A DNA stretch of 64,000 nt, taken from NCBI GenBank assembly GCA_963680875.1, contig OY804588.1:73804829-73868828 (forward strand). The letters are read 5' to 3'. The position numbers were made by a program, and so were the translations under genes. Of the stretch, positions 1-31,032 are shown piece by piece. The notes under the pieces were generated by a model. That model did no database searches. It had not been told where the DNA came from and worked only from the letters and a program-made list of their open reading frames with translations. Origin of the DNA: Bathymodiolus brooksi (taxonomy: Eukaryota; Mollusca; Bivalvia; Mytilida; Modiolidae). Numbering within the stretch: position 1 is the first letter of the stretch; each line of letters begins with the position of its first letter.

Positions 1-133
1 GTCAATAGCACAAAATTATGTACTTAATGACAGAAGGTAATCATGTAATATTTTTTCTCCAGTCAACAACACAAAATTAAATACTTAATGATGGAAATCG
101 ATCATGTGATAATTTTTTCACCAGTCAATAACT
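1..133. repeat. ~62-bp tandem repeat at the window edge
   Basis: Two diverged copies of a ~62-bp unit starting AGTCAAYARCACAAAATTA are visible. A third copy starts at about 122 and appears to be split by the adjacent transposon, resuming near 1262 (…ATGATCATGCAACTTATG). The array probably extends left of the window. Confidence 0.6.
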
Positions 134-134
134 A

Positions 135-1259
135 CAGTAGAGTTTGTTTATAGCGAAGTCCAGGGAACTCTCGATCTTATTTCATTATAGGCATCGTTCG
201 TTATAAGAGAAATAATGTAGAATTACCTCCCCTTTTGAAAAATGATGCATTTCAAAAAAATTATTTCAAGTGATGTGTAACTGTTTTGTTTGCTTTGTTT
301 TGTTATTTTTTGACATAATAATGTTTTTACTTCGATGATTTTGTTGTAATAAAATACTTTCAGCGGATTTTGCTTTGTGAGTCTTTGTTTTTTTTGTAAC
401 ACCATTCATAATGCAAGCTATATTGAGGAATAAATTAAATACACTGTTAAAAAATATGACATCGTTTTTCTGAATAGAGAAGAAAAAAATGAGAATTGTT
501 GAATAAAATTTATTAATTCAGCAGTTATTAAAATAAAACATTACTTCAACATTATATATTGTAACAAGATCTATTGCCCTTCATACTGATTACTGAATGA
601 TCACCACGAGGATGTGTTACCATATTTATGACAATGTTTGGCTTGCAGTGTGAAAAACAATGGTAGAATTAAAATTTAAAAGCCGCTTTGTTGTTTAATT
701 AAAGAGTCTATCATCAAAGAAAAAATAAACAATAGCGAATGAATTAATCTCACACATGACTTTGTTTTTAATTTCTTTAGCTTGTGCATCCATTCATTAA
801 AATTTAGATTACTTTTATTAATTTTTAATACAATAAATTAGCGTGTGTGTTATTAATTGACAACTTGTTAATCACATTTTATTGTTTGAATATTTTAAAG
901 AAAAGTCTTGATTGACATCATTAACAGCATCACAGGTGGGATTATTGATTTTTTTCAAATACCGATAACGGAAGTGTCAAGTGCCATTCTAATATGTGAT
1001 CATCCGTGCGTAACGGAAGACAGGTAAACGATTTGTTTGTTCAGCAATTTTCTTGGTTATATCAGGTCAATTTTGAGTAATAAAAATGTTGTTTGGGTTT
1101 AAAATTCTCTTCGTTATAAGCCTGATTTTCGTTATAAAAAATTTGTAATAGGCCTTCAAAAATACACTGCTTAAATAGCGATTGGACCGGGGATTTATCT
1201 TTACTTCGTTATAAGCCTGATTTCGTTACAAGCCTGTTCGTTATAAATGAACTCTACTG
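135..1259. mobile_element. Non-autonomous TIR element, pogo/Tigger-like, TA target site
   Basis: The left end CAGTAGAGTTTGTTTATA and the right end (read from the other strand) CAGTAGAGTTCATTTATA are inverted repeats of about 25 bp. Each is flanked by TA (133-134 and 1260-1261), the expected target duplication. Subterminal 'cgttataa' words resemble pogo/Tigger ends. No transposase frame is visible inside the 1.1 kb, so it is probably a deletion derivative or MITE. Family assignment rests on end sequence only. Confidence 0.7.
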
Positions 1260-1261
1260 TA

Positions 1262-1656
1262 ATGTTTATTATGAACAGCAGAAAATGATCATGCAACTTA
1301 TGTAAATTATCAAAAATAATAAATCTTTTTGCTTAATTTTTCTTTTTGGCAAATACAAAATTAAAAGGTTCATTTGTTTTAACTGTCAGATTGATATTCC
1401 CTCAGTTTATTGAAGCTAATAATACAGTCAAACCTGTATTAAAATGTCACATATTGTTATTGGATAGCCTTTCTAGGGCTTCATAGTGTTATTGGTTGTA
1501 TGCAAACCTTGTTATTTATTTATTTAGTTTTGTTTTAGCTGTGAAGATGTATTTTTTTAATTTTTCATGTTGGGCATTTGCTCATTTTGTCATTTATATT
1601 ATTACATGCACAAAAACAATCAAAAAGAAACAATTGTTGTCTTCTTTAATAATATT
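1262..1656. other. No gene seen
   Basis: AT-rich sequence without a convincing frame. A short scrap near 1424 (AATACAGTCAAACCTGTATT) resembles the 44-bp duplication at 8570-8657, suggesting a dispersed repeat. Confidence 0.5.
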
Positions 1657-3010
1657 TTGAATGTCCCACATCTGATTGAATGTCCCACATCTGATTGAAT
1701 GTCCCACACCTGATTGAATGTCCCACATCTGATTGAATGTCCCACATCTGATTGAATGTCCCACATCTGATTAAATGTCCCATATCTGATTGAATGTCCC
1801 ACATCTGATTGAATGTCCCACATCTGATTGAATGTCCCACATCTGATTGAATGTCCCATATCTGATTGAATGTCCCACATCTGATTGAATGTCTCACATC
1901 TGATTGAATGTCCCACATCTGATTGAATGTCCCATATCTGATTGAATGTCCTACATCTGATTGAATGTCCCATATCTGATTGAATGTCACATCTGATTGA
2001 ATGTCTCACATCTGATTGAATGTCCCACATCTAATTGAATGTCCCACATCTGATTGAATGTCCCATATCTGATTGAATGTCCTACATCTGATTGAATGTC
2101 TCACATCTGATTGAATGTCTCACATCTGATTGAATGTCCCACATCTGATTGAATGTCTCACATCTGATTGAATGTCCCACATCTGATTGAATGTCCCATA
2201 TCTGATTGAATGTCCTACATCTGATTGAATGTCTCACATCTGATTGAATGTCCCACATCTGATTGAATGTCCCACATCTGATTGAATGTCTCACATCTGA
2301 TTGAATGTCCCACATCTGATTGAATGTCCCATATCTGATTGAATGTCCTACATCTGATTGAATGTCTCACATCTGATTGAATGTCTCACATCTGATTGAA
2401 TGTCCCACATCTGATTGAATGTTCCACATCTGATTGAATGTCCCATATCTGATTGAATGTCACATCTGATTGAATGTCTCACATCTGATTGAATGTCCCA
2501 CATCTAATTGAATGTCTCACATCTGATTGAATGTCTCACATCTGATTGAATGTCCCACATCTAATTGAATGTCTCACATCTGATTGAATATCCCACACCT
2601 GATTGAATGTCCCACACCTTATTGAATGTCCCACATCTGATTGAATGTCCCACATCTTATTGAATGTCCAACATCTGATTCAATGTCCCACATCTGATTC
2701 AATGTCCCACACCTGAATGAATGTCTCATATCTGATTAAATGTCCCACATCTGATTGAATGTCCCACACCTGATTGAATGTCCAACATCTGATTGAATAT
2801 CCCACATCTGATTGAATGTCCCACACCTGATTGAATGTCCAACATCTGATTGAATATCCCACATCTGATTGAATATCCCACATCTGATTGAATGTCCCAC
2901 ATCTGATTGAATGTTCCACATCTGAATGAATGTCTCACAGCTGAATGAATGTCCCACATCTGATTGAATGTCCCACATCTGATTGAATGTCCCACACCTG
3001 ATTGAATGTC
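1657..3010. repeat. 19-bp minisatellite
   Basis: About 71 head-to-tail copies of GAATGTCCCACATCTGATT with point variants (ATATC, TCTCAC, ACACC) and a few shortened copies. 19 is not a multiple of 3, so three copies make a 57-nt, 19-codon repeat; the minus-strand open frames here are an artefact of that. Variants cluster in blocks, for example the run GTCCCATATC / GTCCTACATC, which suggests multi-unit duplications. Confidence 0.95.
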
Positions 3011-3415
3011 ACATGACCAATTCCATCGAGCCCGCCGATGAGGTCATGACAGTGGCGGCCGTTTTATGGGTTGCCTTGCACACAGGTTTGTTCATGGAGC
3101 CGTCTGCGAACATTCCTTACAGATACCATCAAAATTTAATTCATCTCGAATACGAGTTCATGTAGCAAAACGATTTCTCCTGGCACACCGGGCTATTAGT
3201 CTAACCACTCTAGGTGTAGTTTTGTGGGGCCTGCCAGATCGCGGTCTTTCATCAACAATTCCAGTCGCTTGCAAAAGCTCGCTGCATAAGACAATCAATT
3301 GCACAATGGTGTATCCCCATTTGCCCTGCCATCCTTCTATTGCTAAAAGAAACGTTTTGCCTGTGACATGTCAACAGCTTGTCACCTCTCTACTAGTCAA
3401 TTTTCGCCGAACCAT
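3011..3415 (-). pseudogene. Tc1-like transposase fossil
   Basis: Reading the minus strand gives a clear Tc1-type transposase linker: DERPRSGRP, then KTTPRVVRLIARCARRNR, a stop, then TRIRDELNF. Further on RRLHEQ and KRPPLS occur in shifted frames. In Tc1 elements these follow the helix-turn-helix DNA-binding domain and precede the DDE core. The core is absent: at its 3' side the fossil runs directly into the 19-bp minisatellite. Stops and frameshifts are frequent, so it is dead. It is GC-richer than its surroundings. No terminal inverted repeats were found. Confidence 0.8.
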
Positions 3416-4625
3416 AATTTAGAGATGGAAAATCTTTATACAGCAAAATCTATAACCTCAACTGGCAAACACACTTTGTGTAATTAAGTATGACACCAAT
3501 TGTAAACCGGTTTTAATCGAACACGACTTTATCGATTGATGTGGTGTTACACATTTAATTAAAACTAATGTGTACAGATATTCTTTACAGAAATCACATT
3601 TTTAACAAGTTAATTAAAAAAAGATATTTATGAAATAAATCAAGTAGCGCTTAACTTTTGTCGAAGTGTATATAAACAAAGTGACAATTCAAGTACACCT
3701 GTGTAATGGACCGTGTCAAAACATTTCTTGTTAAATCATGGAGTTGGTGTATTTTACATGGTTTTGAAAAACGAAAAAAAAAAAGAAGAAGAGAAATGGA
3801 CAGCAAACATATGGTTAGTTTCCACGGCAATTGTTATTAAATTATTATATTTAAAATAAGTATTCAGTTTCTCTTTTAAAATTCTGAACTTTGTATGAGT
3901 TTTGCTCGAGTCAGTATAAAAATTATGAGATGGTCCGAAACGGAACAAAATGAATCATATTTTGAAAACAGGTATAAATATTGACTTCAGGCTGAAAAGT
4001 GCTTAAAAACGATTTGAAAATATTTTAATAAAAGAAAACACACATGAAATTTGCCTCTGGCTTAAAACTTGTATGTAACTTTGATTTACATTTTGTATAT
4101 CCCTACCTCGATATATCGGCAATTGTATATTTTTCGGTTTGATATACTTCCCACGGTTTAAGTTTCTTTAGTGTTTTATTAAACAAAGAAGTTGATTGAA
4201 ACCTTTGGATTGAGTTTCTATATAGTTATAGATATTCTGTTAATATTACAATTTTGTTTTTAATCACATGCCTCCTTGTCGGCAAATGTACATATCACAA
4301 GTTCGATAATACTCGGGCTCACTGAGGGATGAACTTCATTGGAAGAAGAAGAAGAAGAAGAACATTTGAAGTTTTCATCATAACTTGTTTCGTGCAGTCC
4401 AATTTCGGAAATGTGTTATTTGGTTCGGAAGTATTGTCACTGGATGAAGGTCTGTGATTTATACAGCACTAAACTTTACTTAATCAATAATGTACGATTA
4501 TGCTGACATCTTGGTATCACGCTGTATTGTACTGTTTTTGTTCCTGTTCTCATCAGTATAATGTGGAAGTTTTAACTAAAGACTAACAATTGGTATTTAC
4601 AGCCACATTAAGGAGTAAAAAGAAA
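3416..4625. other. No gene seen; small GAA run
   Basis: AT-rich, no convincing coding frame or splice-bounded exon. A short (GAA)n run lies near 4341-4361. Confidence 0.45.
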
Positions 4626-7535
4626 GACTGGTCGACACGGAATCATAATAATGTGTCTGAGTGATGCGACATTTATAGACTGGTCGACACGGAATCATAA
4701 TAATGTGTCTGAGTGATGCGACTTTTATAGACTGGTCGACACGAAATCATAATAATGTGTCTGAGTGATGCGACATTCATAGACTGGTCGACACGGAATC
4801 ATAACAATGTGTCTGAGTGATGCGACATTCATAGACTGGTCGACACGGAATCATAATAATGTGTCTGAGTGATGCGACTTTCATAGACTGGTCGACACGG
4901 AATCATAACAATGTGTCTGAGTGATGCGACATTCAGACTGGTCGACACGGAATCATAACAATGTGTCTGAGTGATGCGACATTCAGACTGGTCGACACGG
5001 AATCATAATAATGTGTCTGAGTGATGCGACTTTCATAGACTGGTCGACACGGAATCATAATAATGTGTCTGAGTGATGCGACTTTCATAGACTGGTCGAC
5101 ATGGAATCATAATAATGTGTCTGAGTGATGCAACATTTATAGACTGGTCGACACGGAATCATAATAATGTGTCTGAGTGGTGCGACATTTATAGACTGGT
5201 CGACACGGAATCATAATAATGTGTCTGAGTGATGCGACATTTATAGACTGGTCGACACGGAATCATAATAATGTGTCTGAGTGATGTGACATTTATAGAC
5301 TGGTCGACACGGAATCATAATAATGTGTTTGAGTGATGCGACATTCATAGACTGGTCGACACGGAATCATAATAATGTGTCTGAGTGATGCGACATTCAT
5401 AGACTGGTCGACACGGAATCATAATAATGTGTCTGAGTGATGCGACATTCATAGACTGGTCGACACGGAATCATAATAATGTGTCTGAGTGATGCGACTT
5501 TCATAGACTGGTCGACACGGAATCATAACAATGTGTCTGAGTGATGCGACATTCAGACTGGTCGACACGGAATCATAATAATGTGTCTGAGTGATGCGAC
5601 TTTCATAGACTGGTCGACACGGAATCATAATAATGTGTCTGAGTGATGCGACTTTCATAGACTGGTCGACATGGAATCATAATAATGTGTCCGAGTGATG
5701 CAACATTCATAAACTGGTCGACACGGAATCATAATAATGTGTCTGAGTGGTGCGACATTTATAGACTGGTCGACACGGAATCATAATAATGTGTCTGAGT
5801 GATGCGACATTTATAGACTGGTCGACACGGAATCATAATAATGTGTCTGAGTGATGTGACATTTATAGACTGGTCGACACGGAATCATAATAATGTGTTT
5901 GAGTGATGCGACATTCATAGACTGGTCGACACGGAATCATAATAATGTGTCTGAGTGATGCGACATTTATAGATTGGTCGACACGGAATCATAATAATGT
6001 GTCTGAGTGATGCGACATTCATAGACTGGTCGACACGGAATCATAATAATGTGTCTGAGTGATGCGACATTCATAGACTGGTCGACACGGAATCATAATA
6101 ATGTGTCTGAGTGATGCAACATTTATAGACTGGTCGGCACGGAATCATAATAATGTGTCTGAGTGATGCAACATTTATAGACTGGTCGGCACGGAAACAT
6201 AATAATGTGTCTGAGTGATGTGACATTCATAGACTGGTCGACAAGGAATCATAATAATGTGTCTGAGTGATGCGACATTCATAGACTGGTCGACAAGGAA
6301 TCATAATAATGTGTCTGAGTGATGCGACTTTCATAGACTGGTCGACATGGAATCATAATAATGTGTCTGAGTGATGCAACATTTATAGACTGGTCGACAC
6401 GGAATCATAATAATGTGTCTGAGTGGTGCGACATTTATAGACTGGTCGACACGGAATCATAATAATGTGTCTGAGTGATGCGACATTTATAGACTGGTCG
6501 ACACGGAATCATAATAATGTGTCTGAGTGATGTGACATTTATAGACTGGTCGACACGGAATCATAATAATGTGTTTGAGTGATGCGACATTCATAGACTG
6601 GTCGACACGGAATCATAATAATGTGTCTGAGTGATGCGACATTTATAGATTGGTCGACACGGAATCATAATAATGTGTCTGAGTGATGCGACATTCATAG
6701 ACTGGTCGACACGGAATCATAATAATGTGTCTGAGTGATGCGACATTCATAGACTGGTCGACACGGAATCATAATAATGTGTCTGAGTGATGCGACATTT
6801 ATAGACTGGTCGGCACGGAATCATAATAATGTGTCTGAGTGATGCAACATTTATAGACTGGTCGGCACGGAAACATAATAATGTGTCTGAGTGATGTGAC
6901 ATTCATAGACTGGTCGACAAGGAATCATAATAATGTGTCTGAGTGATGCGACATTCATAGACTGGTCGACAAGGAATCATAATAATGTGTCTGAGTGATG
7001 CGACATTCATAGACTGATCGACACGGAATCATAACAATGTGTCTGAGTGATACGACATTCATAGACTGATCGACAAGGAATCATAATAATGTGTCTGAGT
7101 GATGCGACTTTCATAGACTGGTCGACACGGAATCATAACAATGTGTCTGAGTGATGCGACATTCATACACTGGTCGACACGGAATCATAATAATGTGTCT
7201 GAGTGATGCGACATTTATAGACTGGTCGACACGGAATCATAATAATGTGTCTGAGTGATGTGACATTTATAGACTGGTCGACACGGAATCATAATAATGT
7301 GTCTGAGTGATGCGACATTCATAGACTGGTCGACACGGAATCATAACAATGTGTCTGAGTGATGCGACATTTATAGACTGGTCGACACGGAATCATAACA
7401 ATGTGTCTGAGTGATGTGACATTTATAGACTGGTCGACACGGAATCATAATAATGTGTCTGAGTGATGTGGCATTTATAGACTGGTCTACACGGAATCAT
7501 AATAATGTGTCTGAGTGATGCGACATTTATAGACC
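4626..7535. repeat. 52-bp minisatellite with higher-order structure
   Basis: About 56 copies of a ~52-bp unit starting GACTGGTCGACACGGAATCA and containing TGTGTCTGAGTGATGCGAC. Some units lack 'ATA' before GACTGG. Marker variants recur in order (GACATGG + CAACATT + GTGGTGCG; GGCACGGAAACAT; GACAAGG). The GACATGG marker sits near 5099, 5668 and 6344, and the GGCACGG pair near 6133 and 6810, so blocks of about 11 and 13 units were duplicated together. Confidence 0.95.
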
Positions 7536-8949
7536 GTTATTTCAGTGAGTTATCACAATAAAACAATCACACATCATCATCATTATCACCATCATTATCA
7601 TTTCATCAAAAAGTTACTTGCAATATCCGAAATATTGATCACTCGACGTTAAACAACAATCGATCACTCGTATAGTATTTTAACTTCAGAACTATATTTG
7701 TTACAGTCAATCAGTTAAAAAATGCATGTACTCTAATCATACAGTGGTACTTCTTGTGATACAAATGTAGATATCAAGCTAAGTGTGCACAACGCATTTC
7801 TGGAAAAACCTTCATCAGGTAGAGGCTCAATATCTAAATATTGGAAGGCCAAATAATTTAAAAGTTTTTGGAGCAATACACCAAAGAGTCTAACTCAGCT
7901 ATGGCCACCTTGGCCCGAGGGTGAAGAACCTTAGTTTTATTAATAATTACATTATTAGGAACTGTAAATTTAAGTAATAAATATATCTAAAATATTGTGA
8001 AATAGCGGATTTGTTAAATTTGGTATACCATCTTTCCGTTTGCTTTTGCAGAAATACCTTTAACATAATAAAATAACGTGTGCATTTTTTGTTGTGAAAC
8101 TGATATGTTGTCTTGTTGAATATGAATACTAAGAGTATCACTTGGGTCAAATATAAAGTTACCCGCCTCCTCTGTTATTTCCCACAAAGCTCAGATACAC
8201 ATATATAGAGATAAATTCACTCTGCAGTGGTAGGTATTCGAAGACAGTGTGTTTATAAAGCCACATTCTAATTAAAGTTAGATCCCCGCATTTACTCTTT
8301 TATTTTGCTTGACCGTTGCCTTCATACAGCGGACAAGCAATAACATAAGCCAGTGTGGAGACCTAATTGTAGTTAGATTTATGAAGATTTACCCTTTGAG
8401 CTGTTCTATCTAGACAGCGGGGTTTTCATTACTTTGTAACATCTGTCTTCTTGTCTCCATTATTATTAACATGTAAAAATACATTACTATATAAACATTT
8501 CTCTCGTTCATACTTTATTCACGTAATGTTTTATGATCAGTGGTTTCAATCATTTTTATAACTTGGTGTAGCTTGTCTACTGGTAATACAGTCAAGCCTG
8601 CCCATGCAGTCATAGCTTGTCTACTGGTAATACAGTCAAGCCTGCCCATGCAGTCATCTGTATTAAAAGGTCACCTTTTTCTTGTTCCGTCATAGACAAT
8701 TTCATATGAATTGAACCTCTTTTGGTGTAGTTTGTTTAATGCTAATATATTTTAAAATATTCTGAAAATTCAAAGAGCGATAAAACTACAATTTTGATTT
8801 CATATCAACCTTGACAAACACGCCCTGATATAATTATAATTTTCATGAGTTCATTCAAAACATTTAAATACCTCGCCGAATTTTTGTTAACGTTACAAAA
8901 TACACGTATATTAAATAGCTTGTTATGACTGGCGCTGTATTTATTTTGG
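7536..8949. other. Upstream region of the FReD gene; 44-bp tandem duplication
   Basis: No coding frame. A perfect 44-bp duplication (AGCTTGTCTACTGGTAATAC…) fills 8570-8657. This stretch should hold the promoter of the gene starting at 8950, but no core promoter element could be identified with confidence. Confidence 0.5.
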
Positions 8950-27514
<18,565 letters not shown>

Positions 27515-27537
27515 CGATTTATGTTTGTTTGTTTGTT

Positions 27538-27770
27538 TGATGGTGTTTAACGCCACTTTCAACAATATTTCAATTATATCGTGGCGGTCAGTTTTATTGT
27601 TGGAGGAAACCGGAGTACCCGGAGAAAACCACCGACCTGTCGCAAGTCACTGAACTTTATTACATGTTGTACACCTCGTCCGATAGAGATTCCAACTCAC
27701 AATATCAGTGGTGATAGGCATTGATTACATAGGTAGTTGTAAATCCAACTACCATACGATCACGACCACC
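27538..27770 (-). mobile_element. tRNA-derived SINE in the FReD 3' flank
   Basis: Nearly full-length minus-strand copy beginning 24 bp after the FReD stop codon. If the transcript runs to the first clear AATAAA (27890), this SINE lies in its 3' UTR. Confidence 0.85.
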
Positions 27771-28937
27771 CCTTTTGTGACAGAAAAACACAGAAGACGG
27801 ATTACTACTTTCATTGATTATCAATTAGATCATATTTGATTCGAGATATCTGTATATGGTTATGAATTACAATTAATGACTAAACTACGAATAAATCCCG
27901 ATAAGCACTCACAGAATAGTTATTCAACAATTATAGTAGATAATTAGACAATATCTTAACTGTAAATAATCCTGATTTTCTTACCCTTGTATAACAAACG
28001 AATCCCGTATTATATAACTGTTTTATTTTCAATATTTAATTCCAACAAACTGAGGATCTATTTATTCTGGTCTTCCACGAAGACCATTGATTTCTTTAAA
28101 TGTTTACGTCTTAGAAAAGTTTGAAGATACCAAATGGGTAATCAGAAGCCGTAATTCGAAGAACATGCACCACAATGGCCACAAGACTAATTGATATTAA
28201 ATCTGTTAGAAGTTTCATTTACGATTTTCCCCTAAGAATAATGGTATTTAACCAACAGATTCTACCTTTATAGGTAGTAATCATTTTATCTACTAGAAAT
28301 CACTGACCTTGCATGTTTAAGTTGTCATTCATGTTTACGATAGTTTATCTTCTACTTGAGTGGATGGGAATCTGTGAGGGTTGTTCATTGTTGTTTTTAA
28401 TATATGTATTGGTGTTGGAGAACCAATTATCACGAGGGGAGTGTCGTCATCCCATTATCCTTTTAACACGGTCATTTGTTTGCCTGTCACAAACCATAAA
28501 ATGGTTTTCCATCGACATATGTGGTGGGCTTTCTTTTGTTCATAAAACGTAGTTGTTCCGTTTGTTGATATTATTGGAATTGTTGACCATCACTGTTTGA
28601 ACTTTCTTTTCTTAAGAGTATATAAGTCAGGCGATACTTAGAACAAAGGGGGACTCAGAATAAAAGAAACAACAACAAAAATAACAACAGAAACAAAAGT
28701 AAAAAAAACGAAATGAACAAAATCTCACAAGATATTCCAACCAAAAACTGAGTCAGATTGAAGCGTTATAGCATCCATGCAGTTATATGGCGCCTGTTTT
28801 GAAACCCAAACACATTCATCTATTGTTCGTTTATATCTATGTAAACTTTAGAGATCTAATTATTGATAGGGAGCATTTGGATTTCATTATATGGTTTAAC
28901 CCCTGAACATGTCCGTGTCTGTCCCAAGCCACCACTC
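27771..28937. other. No gene seen; candidate polyadenylation signal at 27890
   Basis: AATAAA at 27890-27895 could end the FReD transcript. A dispersed-repeat scrap (AGATACCAAATGGGTAATCA) lies near 28125. The frame at 28313-28552 has no recognisable domain. Confidence 0.4.
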
Positions 28938-29090
28938 ATGCGAGGTGTACTCGATACAACAGTATGTGATAAAGTTTGTCAGTGACTTGCGACAGTTCGG
29001 TGGTTTTCACCGGGTACTCCAGTTTCCTCCACCAATAAAACTGACCGCCACGATATAACTGAATTATTTCTGAAAGTGGCGTTAAACAAT
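28938..29090 (+). mobile_element. Partial tRNA-derived SINE (body only)
   Basis: Carries GATAAAGTTTGTCAGTGAC, GGTGGTTTTCACCGGGTACT, CTCCACCAATAAAACTGACC and GAAAGTGGCGTTAAACAA; lacks the tRNA-like head. Confidence 0.8.
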
Positions 29091-29828
29091 ATAACTATAA
29101 ACAGAACCCCTATCACAAATATTATTTTTATGATTTGTATAATATATATTATTATACTTTACATGATGTGTTACAATATAAAAGTAATAAGACAATTTGT
29201 ATGTTTTCTTCGGAAAGTGTGCTAACGAGGAATAAACCTGGTGAACAACACAAACATATACAATGTAGAGGGAAACAATATGTTATCGCCCGGTCTACAA
29301 CAGGTTGTAGCCCGGTCCAAAACCTCTGGCAACCGGAAGTGTGTTGACAATCTGTTGTTTTTTCCAATCCGGTTCCATAATTGTATTTTCTATACCGGAA
29401 ATGGTTGTGTTCTGCAAAAATCACATTCAAACTATAAACATCTAAGAGTAGTTTCGTTAAACAGATATTGCCTACATATGAGATCAAGTTGTCAACCCTT
29501 GTGGGGTTGTTTTTCCTCGGGCTAAAGTCCCTTTTTTCTTCTTTCTCAAAAATTAATATTGCAGATAACATCTCCATTTTTCCCCACAAGGGAGACAACT
29601 ATAATTCGTCTGCAAAACATCCAAAATGGCCGTCCCACCTGCTCAAGAGACACCGGAGGAACTACAACACTTAGTTGGATTTATATAGTGCTGGATTACT
29701 GAAGCAACAGTTCATTGATAGATATATCGCTCCAGTCTGACATATTATCCCGATTCCGAGCCAACTTTGCTCTTACTACTTAATTGTATATGCTTAATAA
29801 AGAAGCAATAAATACCAATTTTATAGTC
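29091..29828. other. No gene; small inverted-repeat element
   Basis: CAACCCTTGTGGGGTTG near 29494 and CCCCACAAGGGAGACAAC near 29583 are inverted relative to each other about 90 bp apart, looking like a small MITE. Overlapping frames on both strands here show no domain. Confidence 0.4.
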
Positions 29829-29915
29829 TTTGGATTGACACGATCAGGACTCGAAACCACGATCTACCGCATTCAAGGCGAGAACACAAACAATTGCACC
29901 ACCGATGCGGTTCAA
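29829..29915 (-). mobile_element. tRNA-like SINE head, second family
   Basis: On the minus strand GGTGGTGCAATTGTTTGTGT resembles an A-box region and GTGGTTTCGAGTCC a B box. A partial copy is at 27165. Confidence 0.5.
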
Positions 29916-29936
29916 TGGCCATGATGTTTGTTTGAC

Positions 29937-30158
29937 AGTGTTTAACGTCACTTTCAACAATATTTCAGTTATATTGTGGCAGTCAGTTTTATTGGTGGAG
30001 GAAACCGGAGCGCCCGGAGAAAACCACCGACCTGTCGCAAGTCACTGACAAACTGTATCACATGATGTTGTACACCTCTTTCTGATCGAGATTCGAACTC
30101 ACAACATCAGTGGTGATAGGCACTGATTGCATAGATATGCTATCACGGCCACGACGTC
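29937..30158 (-). mobile_element. tRNA-derived SINE
   Basis: Full body and head on the minus strand (plus strand: GTCACTTTCAACAATATTTC … GAGATTCGAACTCACAACAT … GCTATCACGGCCACGACG). Next to it (30165-30260) is a scrap of the dispersed repeat with GACAAACAGTGATCTACAAA. Confidence 0.85.
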
Positions 30159-30379
30159 CCCTCAATGGCCATGAGAAGAAGAACAAAAGACAAACAGTGA
30201 TCTACAAACCAAAAGTCAAGCATGCTGACTATCACAAAGTGGTTCATTTTTTAAGATAAATTAGCGGGAATCAAAACGACTTTTACTGTACATGTAATTT
30301 TCAACTACTTAACACAGACGACAAGAAATAAATAAACCACAAAGTATTAAAATGGAAAACAAAACATACCACATTGTCG

Positions 30380-30858
30380 TAACAATTCCAAAATAAAAAA
30401 TAAAAATCGTAGAAAGAGGCAAAGTCCATACCCATAACACACAAATACATGACCCTAACACACAAATACATGACCCTTACACACAAATACATGACCCTAA
30501 CACACAAATACATGACGTCAAACACACAAATACATGACCCTAACACACAAATACATGACCCTTACACACAAATACATGACCCTAACACACAAATACATGA
30601 CGTCAAACACACAAATACATGACCCATAACACACAAATACATGACCCTAACACACAAATACATGACCCTAACACACAAATACATGACCCTAACACACAAA
30701 TACATGACGTCAAACACACAAATACATGACCCATAACACACAAATACATGACCCTAACACACAAATACATGACCCTAACACACAAATACATGACCACTAA
30801 CACACAAATACATGACCCTAACACACAAATACATGACCCTAACACACAAATACATGAC
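30380..30858. repeat. 21-bp minisatellite within a dispersed repeat
   Basis: About 20 copies of CACACAAATACATGACCCTAA with spacer variants (GACGTCAAA, CCATAA, CCACTAA). The flank 30380-30440 matches 15975-16075, where the motif is single copy. The C-I-C-V-L-type open frames on the minus strand are artefacts of a 21-bp (7-codon) unit. Confidence 0.9.
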
Positions 30859-31032
30859 GGCTCACTTTCCTGGCTTGGTACAGACACATATAAAAGTGGC
30901 GGGAATAAGCTCGTTTTATGGTCCTAAACCTTTCCTCTTAGTGAAATGATGCGGTGTAATGCAAGTGCTTTCCATATGCGGGTAAAATGTCGACATATAA
31001 CCGGGCGAACAGTGTTATCATATAGAACACTA

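Noticed and set aside
3066..3422. 118-codon plus-strand frame
   Set aside because: It is the antisense of a Tc1 transposase relic, whose minus-strand motifs are unmistakable.
4626..7535. CRISPR-like array
   Set aside because: Units are contiguous, without unique spacers, and the genome is eukaryotic; simple minisatellite.
28313..28552. 79-codon frame with hydrophobic start
   Set aside because: No domain, no splice or polyadenylation support, in a stretch rich in retroelement scraps.
29152..29674. Overlapping 148-, 94- and 68-codon frames
   Set aside because: They overlap on both strands around a small inverted-repeat element; no recognisable protein.
30301..30887. CICVLGS-type repeat proteins
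   Set aside because: 21-bp minisatellite read in frame.
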